Source of the DNA: Aurelia coerulea
Lineage: Eukaryota > Cnidaria > Scyphozoa > Semaeostomeae > Ulmaridae
NCBI GenBank assembly: GCA_039566865.1
Contig: CM076957.1
Coordinates: forward strand, 10,735,896-10,799,895
DNA: 64,000 nt
Reading direction: 5' to 3'
Notes under the pieces: model-generated
The model's input: the letters and a program-made list of their open reading frames with translations, nothing else
The model's database searches: none
What the model was told of the DNA's origin: nothing
Program-made: the position numbers and the translations under genes
In this document: positions 21,954 through 32,302 of the stretch, one piece after another
How positions within the stretch are numbered: position 1 is the stretch's first letter
How the letters are laid out: the number at the start of each line of letters is the position of its first letter

Positions 21954-24900
21954 ATGGATATATTAATACAGTGTGGTCGCGAGCTTGGGCTCGAAGGAAA
22001 GGATTTACAGCGGTTTATCGAAGAGCAGCAGATTATCGAGAGAGATGAGCGGGCAGAAAATCGAAGAGTAGAGTTAGCAAAATTGGAATTGAAGGTTGCT
22101 ATAGAGAAAGAGAAAAAGGAGACTTTAGAGCAAGAGCGGTTAAAAATTCAGGCCGTTTTGGAGCTGAAAAGTGAGGGGGTAGATATGTCAATGAATTTCC
22201 AAGGCACAGAGGGTAGACAAAGAGCTAAGGGCCCTAAGTTGCCTGCTTTTGCTGATGGGAAAGACGACTTGGACAGTTATTTGAAGAGATTTGAGCGGTT
22301 TGCGATAAGTAATGGATGGGAGAGATATGAGTGGGCGACAGCCTTAAGCGCCCTATTAACGGGGAAAGCACTTGATGTTTATTCAAGGTTGCCAGATGAC
22401 ACTGCGTTAGATTACGAGAAGGTTAAAGAGGCATTATTGATTAGATATCAATTAACAGAAGAGGGGTTCAAGAAAAGATACAGAGAATCAGACCCAGAAG
22501 AAGGGGAGACTCCTGATCAATTTTATGCGAGGATTGATGGGTACTTAGACCGTTGGGTTGAGCTTTCGGGAACGGAAAAGTCTTACCAAGGATTGAAGGA
22601 GTTGATAAATAAAGAGCAATTTCTAAGCAGATGCCAGCAAGACCTAGCAATCTATTTGAAAGAAGTGGCTCCACGTGACCACGATGAAATGACAAAGCAT
22701 GCACAGCAATATCTTAGTGCACATGGGAAGCAGCTTGCTCGCAAAAGGAATAGAGTTGGACATAACCTAGAATCTTCAAGCAGCCAAGGTCAAGCTAACG
22801 TTAAAGCAAAGGATTATGGGGAATTCAAGTGTTTTATTTGCCATAAAACGGGTCACAAAGCTTTCGAGTGTAATTTTGAGAAGAAACCAGAGCGGAAATG
22901 TTTTAACTGTGGTGGCCTAAATCACGAAGCAAAGGACTGTCCTTCTCCAGGGCAGGGTAGAAAGAAACCACCGACAAAGGCTGCAGGATCATTGTCAATC
23001 AAACAAGAGCTAGTTGATAAAGAGAACAATGATGAGAACATTGTTCGGGTGGCAACAGAGGCAGCAGCAACACAGGCAGATATTGAATCGTGCATAATAG
23101 GGAATGAGCTTACTATAGGTTGTGGCAAGAGAATTCCTATTATCAAATCTGCATGTATCAAGCCAGCAATGGGGAGTGAAGATAGCATGCCAGTTGTAAC
23201 AGGGAGAGTAAGGGACAGATCAGTGAGTGTATTGAGAGACACAGGCTGCAGTGGCGTTGTTATTAAGAGAGACTTGGTCACAGAAGAGGAACTAACAGGC
23301 AGATTTGGTTACATGCTTTTGATTGATAAAACAATTAGAAAAGTACCTATTGCAAGCGTTTTCATTGACACACCATATTTTACTGGGGAAGCAGAGGCTC
23401 AATGTTTACCAGATGCAATGTATGACGTGATTATTGGGAATATACCAAATGCTAGGGGCCCTGAAGATCCTGACCCATCGTGGGAGACAGCATGTGCCGT
23501 TACGAGAGCTCAAGCAAAGAAAGGGCAAGGTATACCACCACTTAAGGTACCTGATGTGACAAAATGTGCAACGGTTACCAGAGAACAGCTAATTCAATTT
23601 CAACATGATGACAATTCATTAGAGAAGCTTCGAAAATTCACAGAGCCAAAGATAAAAGAGGATCAATCTGTGCACTTTGAAGAGAACGGAGGAATTTTGT
23701 ATCGTGTTTTTAGCCACCCAAGGGTAAATGGAGGCAATGAAATACGGCAAGTAGTTGTACCAGGAAATCTGAGAAATCAAGTCATCGAGTTGGCGCACAG
23801 TTCGTTAATGGGAGGTCATATGGGAATAAGAAAGACAAGTGACAGAATTTTGAGTAACTTTTATTGGCCAGGCCTTAATGATGACGTTACACGATTCTGC
23901 AGGACATGTGATATATGTCAGAAGACTGAGAGCAAAGGCAGGACAGCAAAAGTGCCACTACAAAAGATGCCCTTGATAGACACGCCGTTTAAGAGGGTTG
24001 CAGTTGATTTAATTGGGCCTATCTTCCCTTCTTCAGAGAAAGGTTTTCGTTATATCTTGTCTATGGTTGATTATGCTACGAGATATCCTGATGCTGTACC
24101 ATTAAAGAACATTGATACAGAAACTGTTGCAGAAGCTTTGCTTGACATGTACAGCAGACTAGGTTTTCCAGATGAAATTTTAAGTGATAATGGTTCACAG
24201 TTCATATCAGAATGCATGGAAGAAGTTTCAAGATTACTTAGCATCAGGCAGCTAACTTCAACGCCATACCATCCGATGTGTAATGGTTTAGTAGAGAAGT
24301 TTAATGGAACCTTGAAAGCAATGTTGAGGAGATTATGCAGTGAACAGCCAAGACAGTGGCCTAGATATATCAATGCAGTATTATTTGCATATAGAGAAGT
24401 ACCTCAAGAATCTACTGGGTTCTCGCCATTTGAGTTGTTATTTGGGAGAACAGTGAGAGGACCAATACAGATACTGAAAGAGTTGTGGACCAAAGAAGTA
24501 CAAGAAGAAGAAGTCAAGACCAGTTATCAGTATGTTGTAGAGTTGAGAGAGAGGTTAGATCAAACCCTAAAGATTGCACAAGAATCACTAGAGAAATCAC
24601 AAGGACGCTACAAAAAGTACTTTGACAAGAAAACCAAAGATAGAAGCTTTCAACCTGGTGATCAAGCTTTAGTCCTGCTACCAACTAGCAACAACAAGCT
24701 TCTTATTCAGTGGAAAGGCCCGTATAACGTGGAGAAGAGAGTAAACAAGAATGACTATGTGATCAAGATTGGTACTAAGTCAAAGGTGTACCATGCTAAT
24801 TTGTTAAGAAAGTATCTGAACAAAGAAGAAAGAGATGTTTCAAAGAATGTAAGGAGTAGTGAATTGCTGAAAGCAGCTGCAGGAGATGTAGGAAAAGAAT

Positions 24901-26366
24901 TAGAAGAGGAAATGTTCCATGAGGAGAATTTACTAGAGATAGGTACATTAAGTTCGAAAGAGAGTTACAAAGATGTCAAGGTGTCACCAAAGCTTGTCAC
25001 AGCACAGTCAAATGATTTAGAGTCTTTAATTCAGGAATTCAAGCCATTATTCACTGACAAACCAGGATCAACCAGGTTGATAGAGCATACCATCGATTTG
25101 ACAAGCGACGTACCAGTTAGATCAAAGCCTTATTCAGTGCCATACGGAGTCAGAGAGTCACTTAGGAGTGATATTCAAGAGATGCAGGACCTTGGTATCA
25201 TTAGAGACTCAAATTCACCATATGCATCACCTGTGGTTATCGTCAAGAAGAAGGATGGTTCAAATCGAATTTGTGTTGACTATCGAAAACTTAACAAGTT
25301 AACAGTGTTTGATCCAGAGCCTATGGTAACATCAGAAGATCTTTTCAGAAGATTCAGTGAGGATAAATACTTCTCAAAGATCGACTTGAGTAAAGGATAT
25401 TGGCAGATTCCAGTAGCAGAGAATGACATCCACAAGACTGCCTTTGTAACTCCGGATGGATCATATGAATTCTTAAAGATGCCTTTTGGGATGGTGAATT
25501 CAGCTGCAACACTAGTGAGAGCAATGAGGAAATTACTTGCAGGATTAGATAACGTAGATAGCTACATAGATGACATCCTGATTCATACAAGAACGTGGGA
25601 AGAGCATATGCAAGCATTGAGAGAGTTGTTCAGTCGTATGTTGAAATGGGGTATCACTGCAAGACCTTCAAAATGTGTCTTTGGAGGAGAAGCAGTTGAC
25701 TTCATTGGACATCAGATTGGGATGGGTGAGCTTGGTTTACATGACGAGAATGTCAAGAAAGTTAGAGATGCACCAAGACCAAGAACAAAGAAAGAGGTAA
25801 AGTCCTTCCTTGGACTCACTGGATATTACAGGAACTTTATTCCTAACTATGCAGCAATTGCATCACCATTGTCTGATCTAACAAAGAAGGGATTGCCAAA
25901 TGAAGTAGAGTGGAATGATGCACACGAGAAAGCCTACGGGACGTTAAAGAAGATGACTGTAACTAAACCAGTTCTTCGCTTACCAGATATTACAAAGCCA
26001 TTTGTATTGAGAACAGACGCATCAAACACAGGAATCGGTGCAGTGTTACTACAAGATCATGATGGTAAACTATTTCCAGTCAGTTATGCAAGCAAGAAAT
26101 TGTTAGAGAGAGAAAAGGCTTACTCAACAGTAGAAAAGGAGTGTTTCGCCATAGTATGGGCAATAAAGAAATTCATGCTGTACCTTTATGGAACAGAGTT
26201 CATTATACAGACAGACCACCAGCCATTAGTTTACCTGAATAAAACCAAATTTGTGAATGATAGAGTTATGAGATGGGCAATGTTCATTCAGAACTACAAA
26301 TTCAAAATTGAATCAATTAAAGGATCAGAGAACATTGGAGCAGACTTTCTGAGCAGAGTGATGTAA
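21954..26366 (+). CDS. Gag-Pol polyprotein of the Gmr1-like gypsy, intact copy
   Basis: One 1470-codon frame with no gag/pol frameshift. Gag includes an N-terminal charged helix, a region resembling the SCAN domain (~175-260, with INKEQFL and AIYLKE), and two CCHC zinc knuckles (293-306, 316-329). Protease has LRDTGCSG (Asp ~429). Integrase follows: an HHCC finger (~625-665), first Asp in AVDLIGP, LSDNGSQF (~745) and GLVEKFNGT. Reverse transcriptase comes after integrase, with ICVDYRKLNK and YIDD (~1204), then RNase H (LRTDASNTGIGAV). The order PR-IN-RT-RH is that of the Gmr1 group and unlike ordinary gypsy. No env gene. All motifs are intact, so it may be competent. Confidence 0.95.
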   Translation: MDILIQCGRELGLEGKDLQRFIEEQQIIERDERAENRRVELAKLELKVAIEKEKKETLEQERLKIQAVLELKSEGVDMSMNFQGTEGRQRAKGPKLPAFADGKDDLDSYLKRFERFAISNGWERYEWATALSALLTGKALDVYSRLPDDTALDYEKVKEALLIRYQLTEEGFKKRYRESDPEEGETPDQFYARIDGYLDRWVELSGTEKSYQGLKELINKEQFLSRCQQDLAIYLKEVAPRDHDEMTKHAQQYLSAHGKQLARKRNRVGHNLESSSSQGQANVKAKDYGEFKCFICHKTGHKAFECNFEKKPERKCFNCGGLNHEAKDCPSPGQGRKKPPTKAAGSLSIKQELVDKENNDENIVRVATEAAATQADIESCIIGNELTIGCGKRIPIIKSACIKPAMGSEDSMPVVTGRVRDRSVSVLRDTGCSGVVIKRDLVTEEELTGRFGYMLLIDKTIRKVPIASVFIDTPYFTGEAEAQCLPDAMYDVIIGNIPNARGPEDPDPSWETACAVTRAQAKKGQGIPPLKVPDVTKCATVTREQLIQFQHDDNSLEKLRKFTEPKIKEDQSVHFEENGGILYRVFSHPRVNGGNEIRQVVVPGNLRNQVIELAHSSLMGGHMGIRKTSDRILSNFYWPGLNDDVTRFCRTCDICQKTESKGRTAKVPLQKMPLIDTPFKRVAVDLIGPIFPSSEKGFRYILSMVDYATRYPDAVPLKNIDTETVAEALLDMYSRLGFPDEILSDNGSQFISECMEEVSRLLSIRQLTSTPYHPMCNGLVEKFNGTLKAMLRRLCSEQPRQWPRYINAVLFAYREVPQESTGFSPFELLFGRTVRGPIQILKELWTKEVQEEEVKTSYQYVVELRERLDQTLKIAQESLEKSQGRYKKYFDKKTKDRSFQPGDQALVLLPTSNNKLLIQWKGPYNVEKRVNKNDYVIKIGTKSKVYHANLLRKYLNKEERDVSKNVRSSELLKAAAGDVGKELEEEMFHEENLLEIGTLSSKESYKDVKVSPKLVTAQSNDLESLIQEFKPLFTDKPGSTRLIEHTIDLTSDVPVRSKPYSVPYGVRESLRSDIQEMQDLGIIRDSNSPYASPVVIVKKKDGSNRICVDYRKLNKLTVFDPEPMVTSEDLFRRFSEDKYFSKIDLSKGYWQIPVAENDIHKTAFVTPDGSYEFLKMPFGMVNSAATLVRAMRKLLAGLDNVDSYIDDILIHTRTWEEHMQALRELFSRMLKWGITARPSKCVFGGEAVDFIGHQIGMGELGLHDENVKKVRDAPRPRTKKEVKSFLGLTGYYRNFIPNYAAIASPLSDLTKKGLPNEVEWNDAHEKAYGTLKKMTVTKPVLRLPDITKPFVLRTDASNTGIGAVLLQDHDGKLFPVSYASKKLLEREKAYSTVEKECFAIVWAIKKFMLYLYGTEFIIQTDHQPLVYLNKTKFVNDRVMRWAMFIQNYKFKIESIKGSENIGADFLSRVM

Positions 26367-26473
26367 GAGATAGACAGAGAGAGAGAGAGTGATAGAACAC
26401 TCAGAAAGATTGACATACTGAACATAAAGGTTAAAGTTGAAAGACATCAAAGATGTCTCTTGAAGAACGGAGG

Positions 26474-26789
26474 TGTCACACATTTATGTTCAGTCGTGTA
26501 TTGTGTTGTTTGTTCCCGTGTTTTGTTTGTTGTATTGTCTTCTAGTATCTTATATTGTAGTGAACTGACTATTGAGTAGAGGCCCCAAGAGAACTGGACA
26601 CACATCGTTAATTTATTGAAGGTGTGACTTGTAACGCAACGTAATTGAATGAGGTTGTTTATCGTTTTGGGGGAAGGTTTGTTTTTTTGGTGGAGTTAGC
26701 GCGTTGGAAAATGTCGTTGGTATTAATTTATCCGAAGTATGGTTTCTTGATTACAAGTCGCTTTTAGGCCATTTATTATACTCGTGACA
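26474..26789 (+). repeat. Gypsy LTR 2 (shared by both units)
   Basis: 316 bp, apparently identical to LTR1. A purine-rich tract (GAAGAACGGAGG) directly precedes it and is the expected plus-strand primer. It serves as 3' LTR of unit 1 and 5' LTR of unit 2. Confidence 0.95.
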
Positions 26790-27025
26790 ATTGGGGGCTC
26801 AGCCGGGAGAGGCAACAAAACGACAGTCAGCGAAAAGATGAGGTTTCCTGTATTTTCAAGCTGTTGGGAGCTGAATTTGTGATGTTTTAAAATCGCTTTT
26901 TGGAAGATTGGTTATCGGGAATCAATAGAATTTCATAGCGCGGTGGCAAACATCAAGGGAGATTTCGTTCGTTAAGCTGAAAGTTTTGAATAAAGCGAAA
27001 TAACAGCGAAAAGAAGCCAGTAATT

Positions 27026-30000
27026 ATGGATATATTAATACAGTGTGGTCGCGAGCTTGGGCTCGAAGGAAAGGATTTACAGCGGTTTATCGAAGAGCAG
27101 CAGATTATCGAGAGAGATGAGCGGGCAGAAAATCGAAGAGTAGAGTTAGCAAAATTGGAATTGAAGGTTGCTATAGAGAAAGAGAAAAAGGAGACTTTAG
27201 AGCAAGAGCGGTTAAAAATTCAGGCCGTTTTGGAGTTGAAAAGTGAGGGGGTAGATATGTCAATGAATTTCCAAGGCACAGAGGGTAGACAAAGAGCTAA
27301 GGGCCCTAAGTTGCCTGCTTTTGCTGATGGGAAAGACGACTTGGACAGTTATTTGAAGAGATTTGAGCGGTTTGCGATAAGTAATGGATGGGAGAGATAT
27401 GAGTGGGCGACAGCCTTAAGCGCCCTATTAAAGGGGAAAGCACTTGATGTTTATTCAAGGTTGCCAGATGACACTGCGTTAGATTACGAGAAGGTTAAAG
27501 AGGCATTATTGATTAGATATCAATTAACAGAAGAGGGGTTCAAGAAATGATACAGAGAATCAGACCCAGAAGAAGGGGAGACTCCTGATCAATTTTATGC
27601 GAGGATTGATGGGTACTTAGACCGTTGGGTTGAGCTTTCGGGAACGGAAAAGTCTTACCAAGGATTGAAGGAGTTGATAAATAAAGAGCAATTTCTAAGC
27701 AGATGCCAGCAAGACCTAGCAATCTATTTGAAAGAAGTGGCTACACGTGACCACGATGAAATGACAAAGCATGCACAGCAATATCTTAGTGCACATGGGA
27801 AGCAGCTTGCTCGCAAAAGGAATAGCGTTGGACATAACCTAGAATCTTCAAGCAGCCAAGGTCAAGCTAACGTTAAAGCAAAGGATTATGGGGAATTCAA
27901 GTGTTTTATTTGCCATAAAACGGGTCACAAAGCTTTCGAGTGTAATTTTGAGAAGAAACCAGAGCGGAAATGTTTTAACTGTGGTGGCCTAAATCACGAA
28001 GCAAAGGACTGTCCTTCTCCAGGGCAGGGTAGAAAGAAACCACCGACAAAGGCTGCAGGATCATTGTCAATCAAACAAGAGCTAGTTGATAAAGAGAACA
28101 ATGATGAGAACATTGTTCGGGTGGCAACAGAGGCAGCAGCAACACAGGCAGATATTGAATCGTGCATAATAGGGAATGAGCTTACTATAGGTTGTGGCAA
28201 GAGAATTCCTATTATCAAATCTGCATGTATCAAGCCAGCAATGGGGAGTGAAGATAGCATGCCAGTTGTAACAGGGAGAGTAAGGGACAGATCAGTGAGT
28301 GTATTGAGAGACACAGGCTGCAGTGGCGTTGTTATTAAGAGAGACTTGGTCACAGAAGAGGAACTAACAGGCAGATTTGGTTACATGCTTTTGATTGATA
28401 AAACAATTAGAAAAGTACCTATTGCAAGCGTTTTCATTGACACACCATATTTTACTGGGGAAGCAGAGGCTCAATGTTTACCAGATGCAATGTATGACGT
28501 GATTATTGGGAATATACCAAATGCTAGGGGCCCTGAAGATCCTGACCCATCGTGGGAGACAGCATGTGCCGTTACGAGAGCTCAAGCAAAGAAAGGGCAA
28601 GGTATACCACCACTTAAGGTACCTGATGTGACAAAATGTGCAACGGTTACCAGAGAACAGCTAATTCAATTTCAACATGATGACAATTCATTAGAGAAGC
28701 TTCGAAAATTCACAGAGCCAAAGATAAAAGAGGATCAATCTGTGCACTTTGAAGAGAACGGAGGAATTTTGTATCGTGTTTTTAGCCACCCAAGGGTAAA
28801 TGGAGGCAATGAAATACGGCAAGTAGTTGTACCAGGAAATCTGAGAAATCAAGTCATCGAGTTGGCGCACAGTTCGTTAATGGGAGGTCATATGGGAATA
28901 AGAAAGACAAGTGACAGAATTTTGAGTAACTTTTATTGGCCAGGCCTTAATGATGACGTTACACGATTCTGCAGGACATGTGATATATGTCAGAAGACTG
29001 AGAGCAAAGGCAGGACAGCAAAAGTGCCACTACAAAAGATGCCCTTGATAGACACGCCGTTTAAGAGGGTTGCAGTTGATTTAATTGGGCCTATCTTCCC
29101 TTCTTCAGAGAAAGGTTTTCGTTATATCTTGTCTATGGTTGATTATGCTACGAGATATCCTGATGCTGTACCATTAAAGAACATTGATACAGAAACTGTT
29201 GCAGAAGCTTTGCTTGACATGTACAGCAGACTAGGTTTTCCAGATGAAATTTTAAGTGATAATGGTTCACAGTTCATATCAGAATGCATGGAAGAAGTTT
29301 CAAGATTACTTAGCATCAGGCAGCTAACTTCAACGCCATACCATCCGATGTGTAATGGTTTAGTAGAGAAGTTTAATGGAACCTTGAAAGCAATGTTGAG
29401 GAGATTATGCAGTGAACAGCCAAGACAGTGGCCTAGATATATCAATGCAGTATTATTTGCATATAGAGAAGTACCTCAAGAATCTACTGGGTTCTCGCCA
29501 TTTGAGTTGTTATTTGGGAGAACAGTGAGAGGACCAATACAGATACTGAAAGAGTTGTGGACCAAAGAAGTACAAGAAGAAGAAGTCAAGACCAGTTATC
29601 AGTATGTTGTAGAGTTGAGAGAGAGGTTAGATCAAACCCTAAAGATTGCACAAGAATCACTAGAGAAATCACAAGGACGCTACAAAAAGTACTTTGACAA
29701 GAAAACCAAAGATAGAAGCTTTCAACCTGGTGATCAAGCTTTAGTCCTGCTACCAACTAGCAACAACAAGCTTCTTATTCAGTGGAAAGGCCCGTATAAC
29801 GTGGAGAAGAGAGTAAACAAGAATGACTATGTGATCAAGATTGGTACTAAGTCAAAGGTGTACCATGCTAATTTGTTAAGAAAGTATCTGAACAAAGAAG
29901 AAAGAGATGTTTCAAAGAATGTAAGGAGTAGTGAATTGCTGAAAGCAGCTGCAGGAGATGTAGGAAAAGAATTAGAAGAGGAAATGTTCCATGAGGAGAA

Positions 30001-31438
30001 TTTACTAGAGATAGGTACATTAAGTTCGAAAGAGAGTTACAAAGATGTCAAGGTGTCACCAAAGCTTGTCACAGCACAGTCAAATGATTTAGAGTCTTTA
30101 ATTCAGGAATTCAAGCCATTATTCACTGACAAACCAGGATCAACCAGGTTGATAGAGCATACCATCGATTTGACAAGCGACGTACCAGTTAGATCAAAGC
30201 CTTATTCAGTGCCATACGGAGTCAGAGAGTCACTTAGGAGTGATATTCAAGAGATGCAGGACCTTGGTATCATTAGAGACTCAAATTCACCATATGCATC
30301 ACCTGTGGTTATCGTCAAGAAGAAGGATGGTTCAAATCGAATTTGTGTTGACTATCGAAAACTTAACAAGTTAACAGTGTTTGATCCAGAGCCTATGGTA
30401 ACATCAGAAGATCTTTTCAGAAGATTCAGTGAGGATAAATACTTCTCAAAGATCGACTTGAGTAAAGGATATTGGCAGATTCCAGTAGCAGAGAATGACA
30501 TCCACAAGACTGCCTTTGTAACTCCGGATGGATCATATGAATTCTTAAAGATGCCTTTTGGGATGGTGAATTCAGCTGCAACACTAGTGAGAGCAATGAG
30601 GAAATTACTTGCAGGATTAGATAACGTAGATAGCTACATAGATGACATCCTGATTCATACAAGAACGTGGGAAGAGCATATGCAAGCATTGAGAGAGTTG
30701 TTCAGTCGTATGTTGAAATGGGGTATCACTGCAAGACCTTCAAAATGTGTCTTTGGAGGAGAAGCAGTTGACTTCATTGGACATCAGATTGGGATGGGTG
30801 AGCTTGGTTTACATGACGAGAATGTCAAGAAAGTTAGAGATGCACCAAGACCAAGAACAAAGAAAGAGGTAAAGTCCTTCCTTGGACTCACTGGATATTA
30901 CAGGAACTTTATTCCTAACTATGCAGCAATTGCATCACCATTGTCTGATCTAACAAAGAAGGGATTGCCAAATGAAGTAGAGTGGAATGATGCACACGAG
31001 AAAGCCTACGGGACGTTAAAGAAGATGACTGTAACTAAACCAGTTCTTCGCTTACCAGATATTACAAAGCCATTTGTATTGAGAACAGACGCATCAAACA
31101 CAGGAATCGGTGCAGTGTTACTACAAGATCATGATGGTAAACTATTTCCAGTCAGTTATGCAAGCAAGAAATTGTTAGAGAGAGAAAAGGCTTACTCAAC
31201 AGTAGAAAAGGAGTGTTTCGCCATAGTATGGGCAATAAAGAAATTCATGCTGTACCTTTATGGAACAGAGTTCATTATACAGACAGACCACCAGCCATTA
31301 GTTTACCTGAATAAAACCAAATTTGTGAATGATAGAGTTATGAGATGGGCAATGTTCATTCAGAACTACAAATTCAAAATTGAATCAATTAAAGGATCAG
31401 AGAACATTGGAGCAGACTTTCTGAGCAGAGTGATGTAA
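27026..31438 (+). pseudogene. Gag-Pol of the second gypsy unit, one nonsense mutation
   Basis: Same length and order as the first copy. The frame is broken by a single TGA at 27548-27550 (Arg codon in copy 1), after 174 residues, just before the SCAN-like part of Gag. Other differences seen: Thr to Lys near residue 136, Pro to Thr near 240, Arg to Ser near 267, and one silent change. The pol region appears identical to copy 1. With the stop, this unit would make only a short Gag fragment. Confidence 0.92.
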
Positions 31439-31545
31439 GAGATAGACAGAGAGAGAGAGAGTGATAGAACACTCAGAAAGATTGACATACTGAACATAAA
31501 GGTTAAAGTTGAAAGACATCAAAGATGTCTCTTGAAGAACGGAGG

Positions 31546-31861
31546 TGTCACACATTTATGTTCAGTCGTGTATTGTGTTGTTTGTTCCCGTGTTTTGTTT
31601 GTTGTATTGTCTTCTAGTATCTTATATTGTAGTGGACTGACTATTGAGTAGAGGCCCCAAGAGAACTGGACACACATCGTTAATTTATTGAAGGTGTGAC
31701 TTGTAACGCAACGTAATTGAATGAGGTTGTTTATCGTTTTGGGGGAAGGTTTGTTTTTTTGGTGGAGTTAGCGCGTTGGAAAATGTCGTTGGTATTAATT
31801 TATCCGAAGTATGGTTTCTTGATTACAAGTCGCTTTTAGGCCATTTATTATACTCGTGACA
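31546..31861 (+). repeat. Gypsy LTR 3
   Basis: 316 bp, preceded by the same purine tract as LTR2. One base differs from LTR1/2 (GTAGTGGACTG for GTAGTGAACTG, near 31633). It ends at GTGACA, next to the YqaJ exon remnant. Confidence 0.95.
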
Positions 31862-32113
31862 ATCAGGATCCTTAAGTCTGGACCTGTCCCAACCATTGTC
31901 GATAAATATTTGCACCCTGAAAAAGAAACAATTCTTGTTTAATCACTTATTGCGTGATTTTCTCTTGCTGTTACGTATTTTGGGTTATGAATGATAGAAT
32001 CTAACATCTGTACTTGAAGTTCATATAAAAAGTGCGTGAAATAACTTACTTTTCATGTAACTCCGTTGTTGTCAGCTTGCTTAATTTTCGAGCTCCTCTA
32101 CATTTTAACCATC
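31862..32113 (-). pseudogene. YqaJ gene, middle exons and intron
   Basis: On the minus strand, 32113-32050 is the second half of exon 1 and ends at a consensus donor (GTAAGT, complement of 32044-32049). A 133-bp intron (32049-31917) ends TTTCTTTTTCAG. Exon 2 begins at 31916 and runs to the gypsy boundary. Across the splice the frame is continuous and gives a helix-turn-helix-like stretch (VRWLKCRGARKLSKL…), typical of a SAP DNA-binding motif. This ties the N terminus to the SWIM-YqaJ part beyond the gypsy dimer. Confidence 0.75.
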
Positions 32114-32302
32114 GTACTGCACATAGAAATAGAAGGACTAGAATGCGCGGTCGGTCACGTGACGCGGCGCCACTGTGGGGAATCGAAATGGTAGCCTCAG
32201 GTTGGCAAAAGACGCGGGAAATATTTTAGTAAACACAGAGTCGATCAATTAGAAGTTCGCCACATTAACTAATTTTTCGAGAAGTTTGAACGAAGAAAAA
32301 AG

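Larger units (their letters stand above)
21402..31861 (+). mobile_element. Tandem dimer of a Gmr1-like Ty3/gypsy retrotransposon
   Basis: Structure LTR-internal-LTR-internal-LTR with an exact 5072-bp period. The LTRs are 316 bp, begin TGTCAC and end GTGACA. LTR1 and LTR2 look identical; LTR3 differs at one base. The two internal regions differ at only about six sites, all near the 5' end. Insertion is inside the YqaJ exon. The outer flanks (GATAC left, ATCAG right) are not a matching duplication, although removing 5 bp would keep the host frame. Near-identity implies a recent origin. Confidence 0.93.

Noticed and set aside
27548..27550. TGA as a gag-pol readthrough codon in the second gypsy unit
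   Set aside because: The first unit has a sense codon at the same place and one continuous frame, so this is a point mutation.
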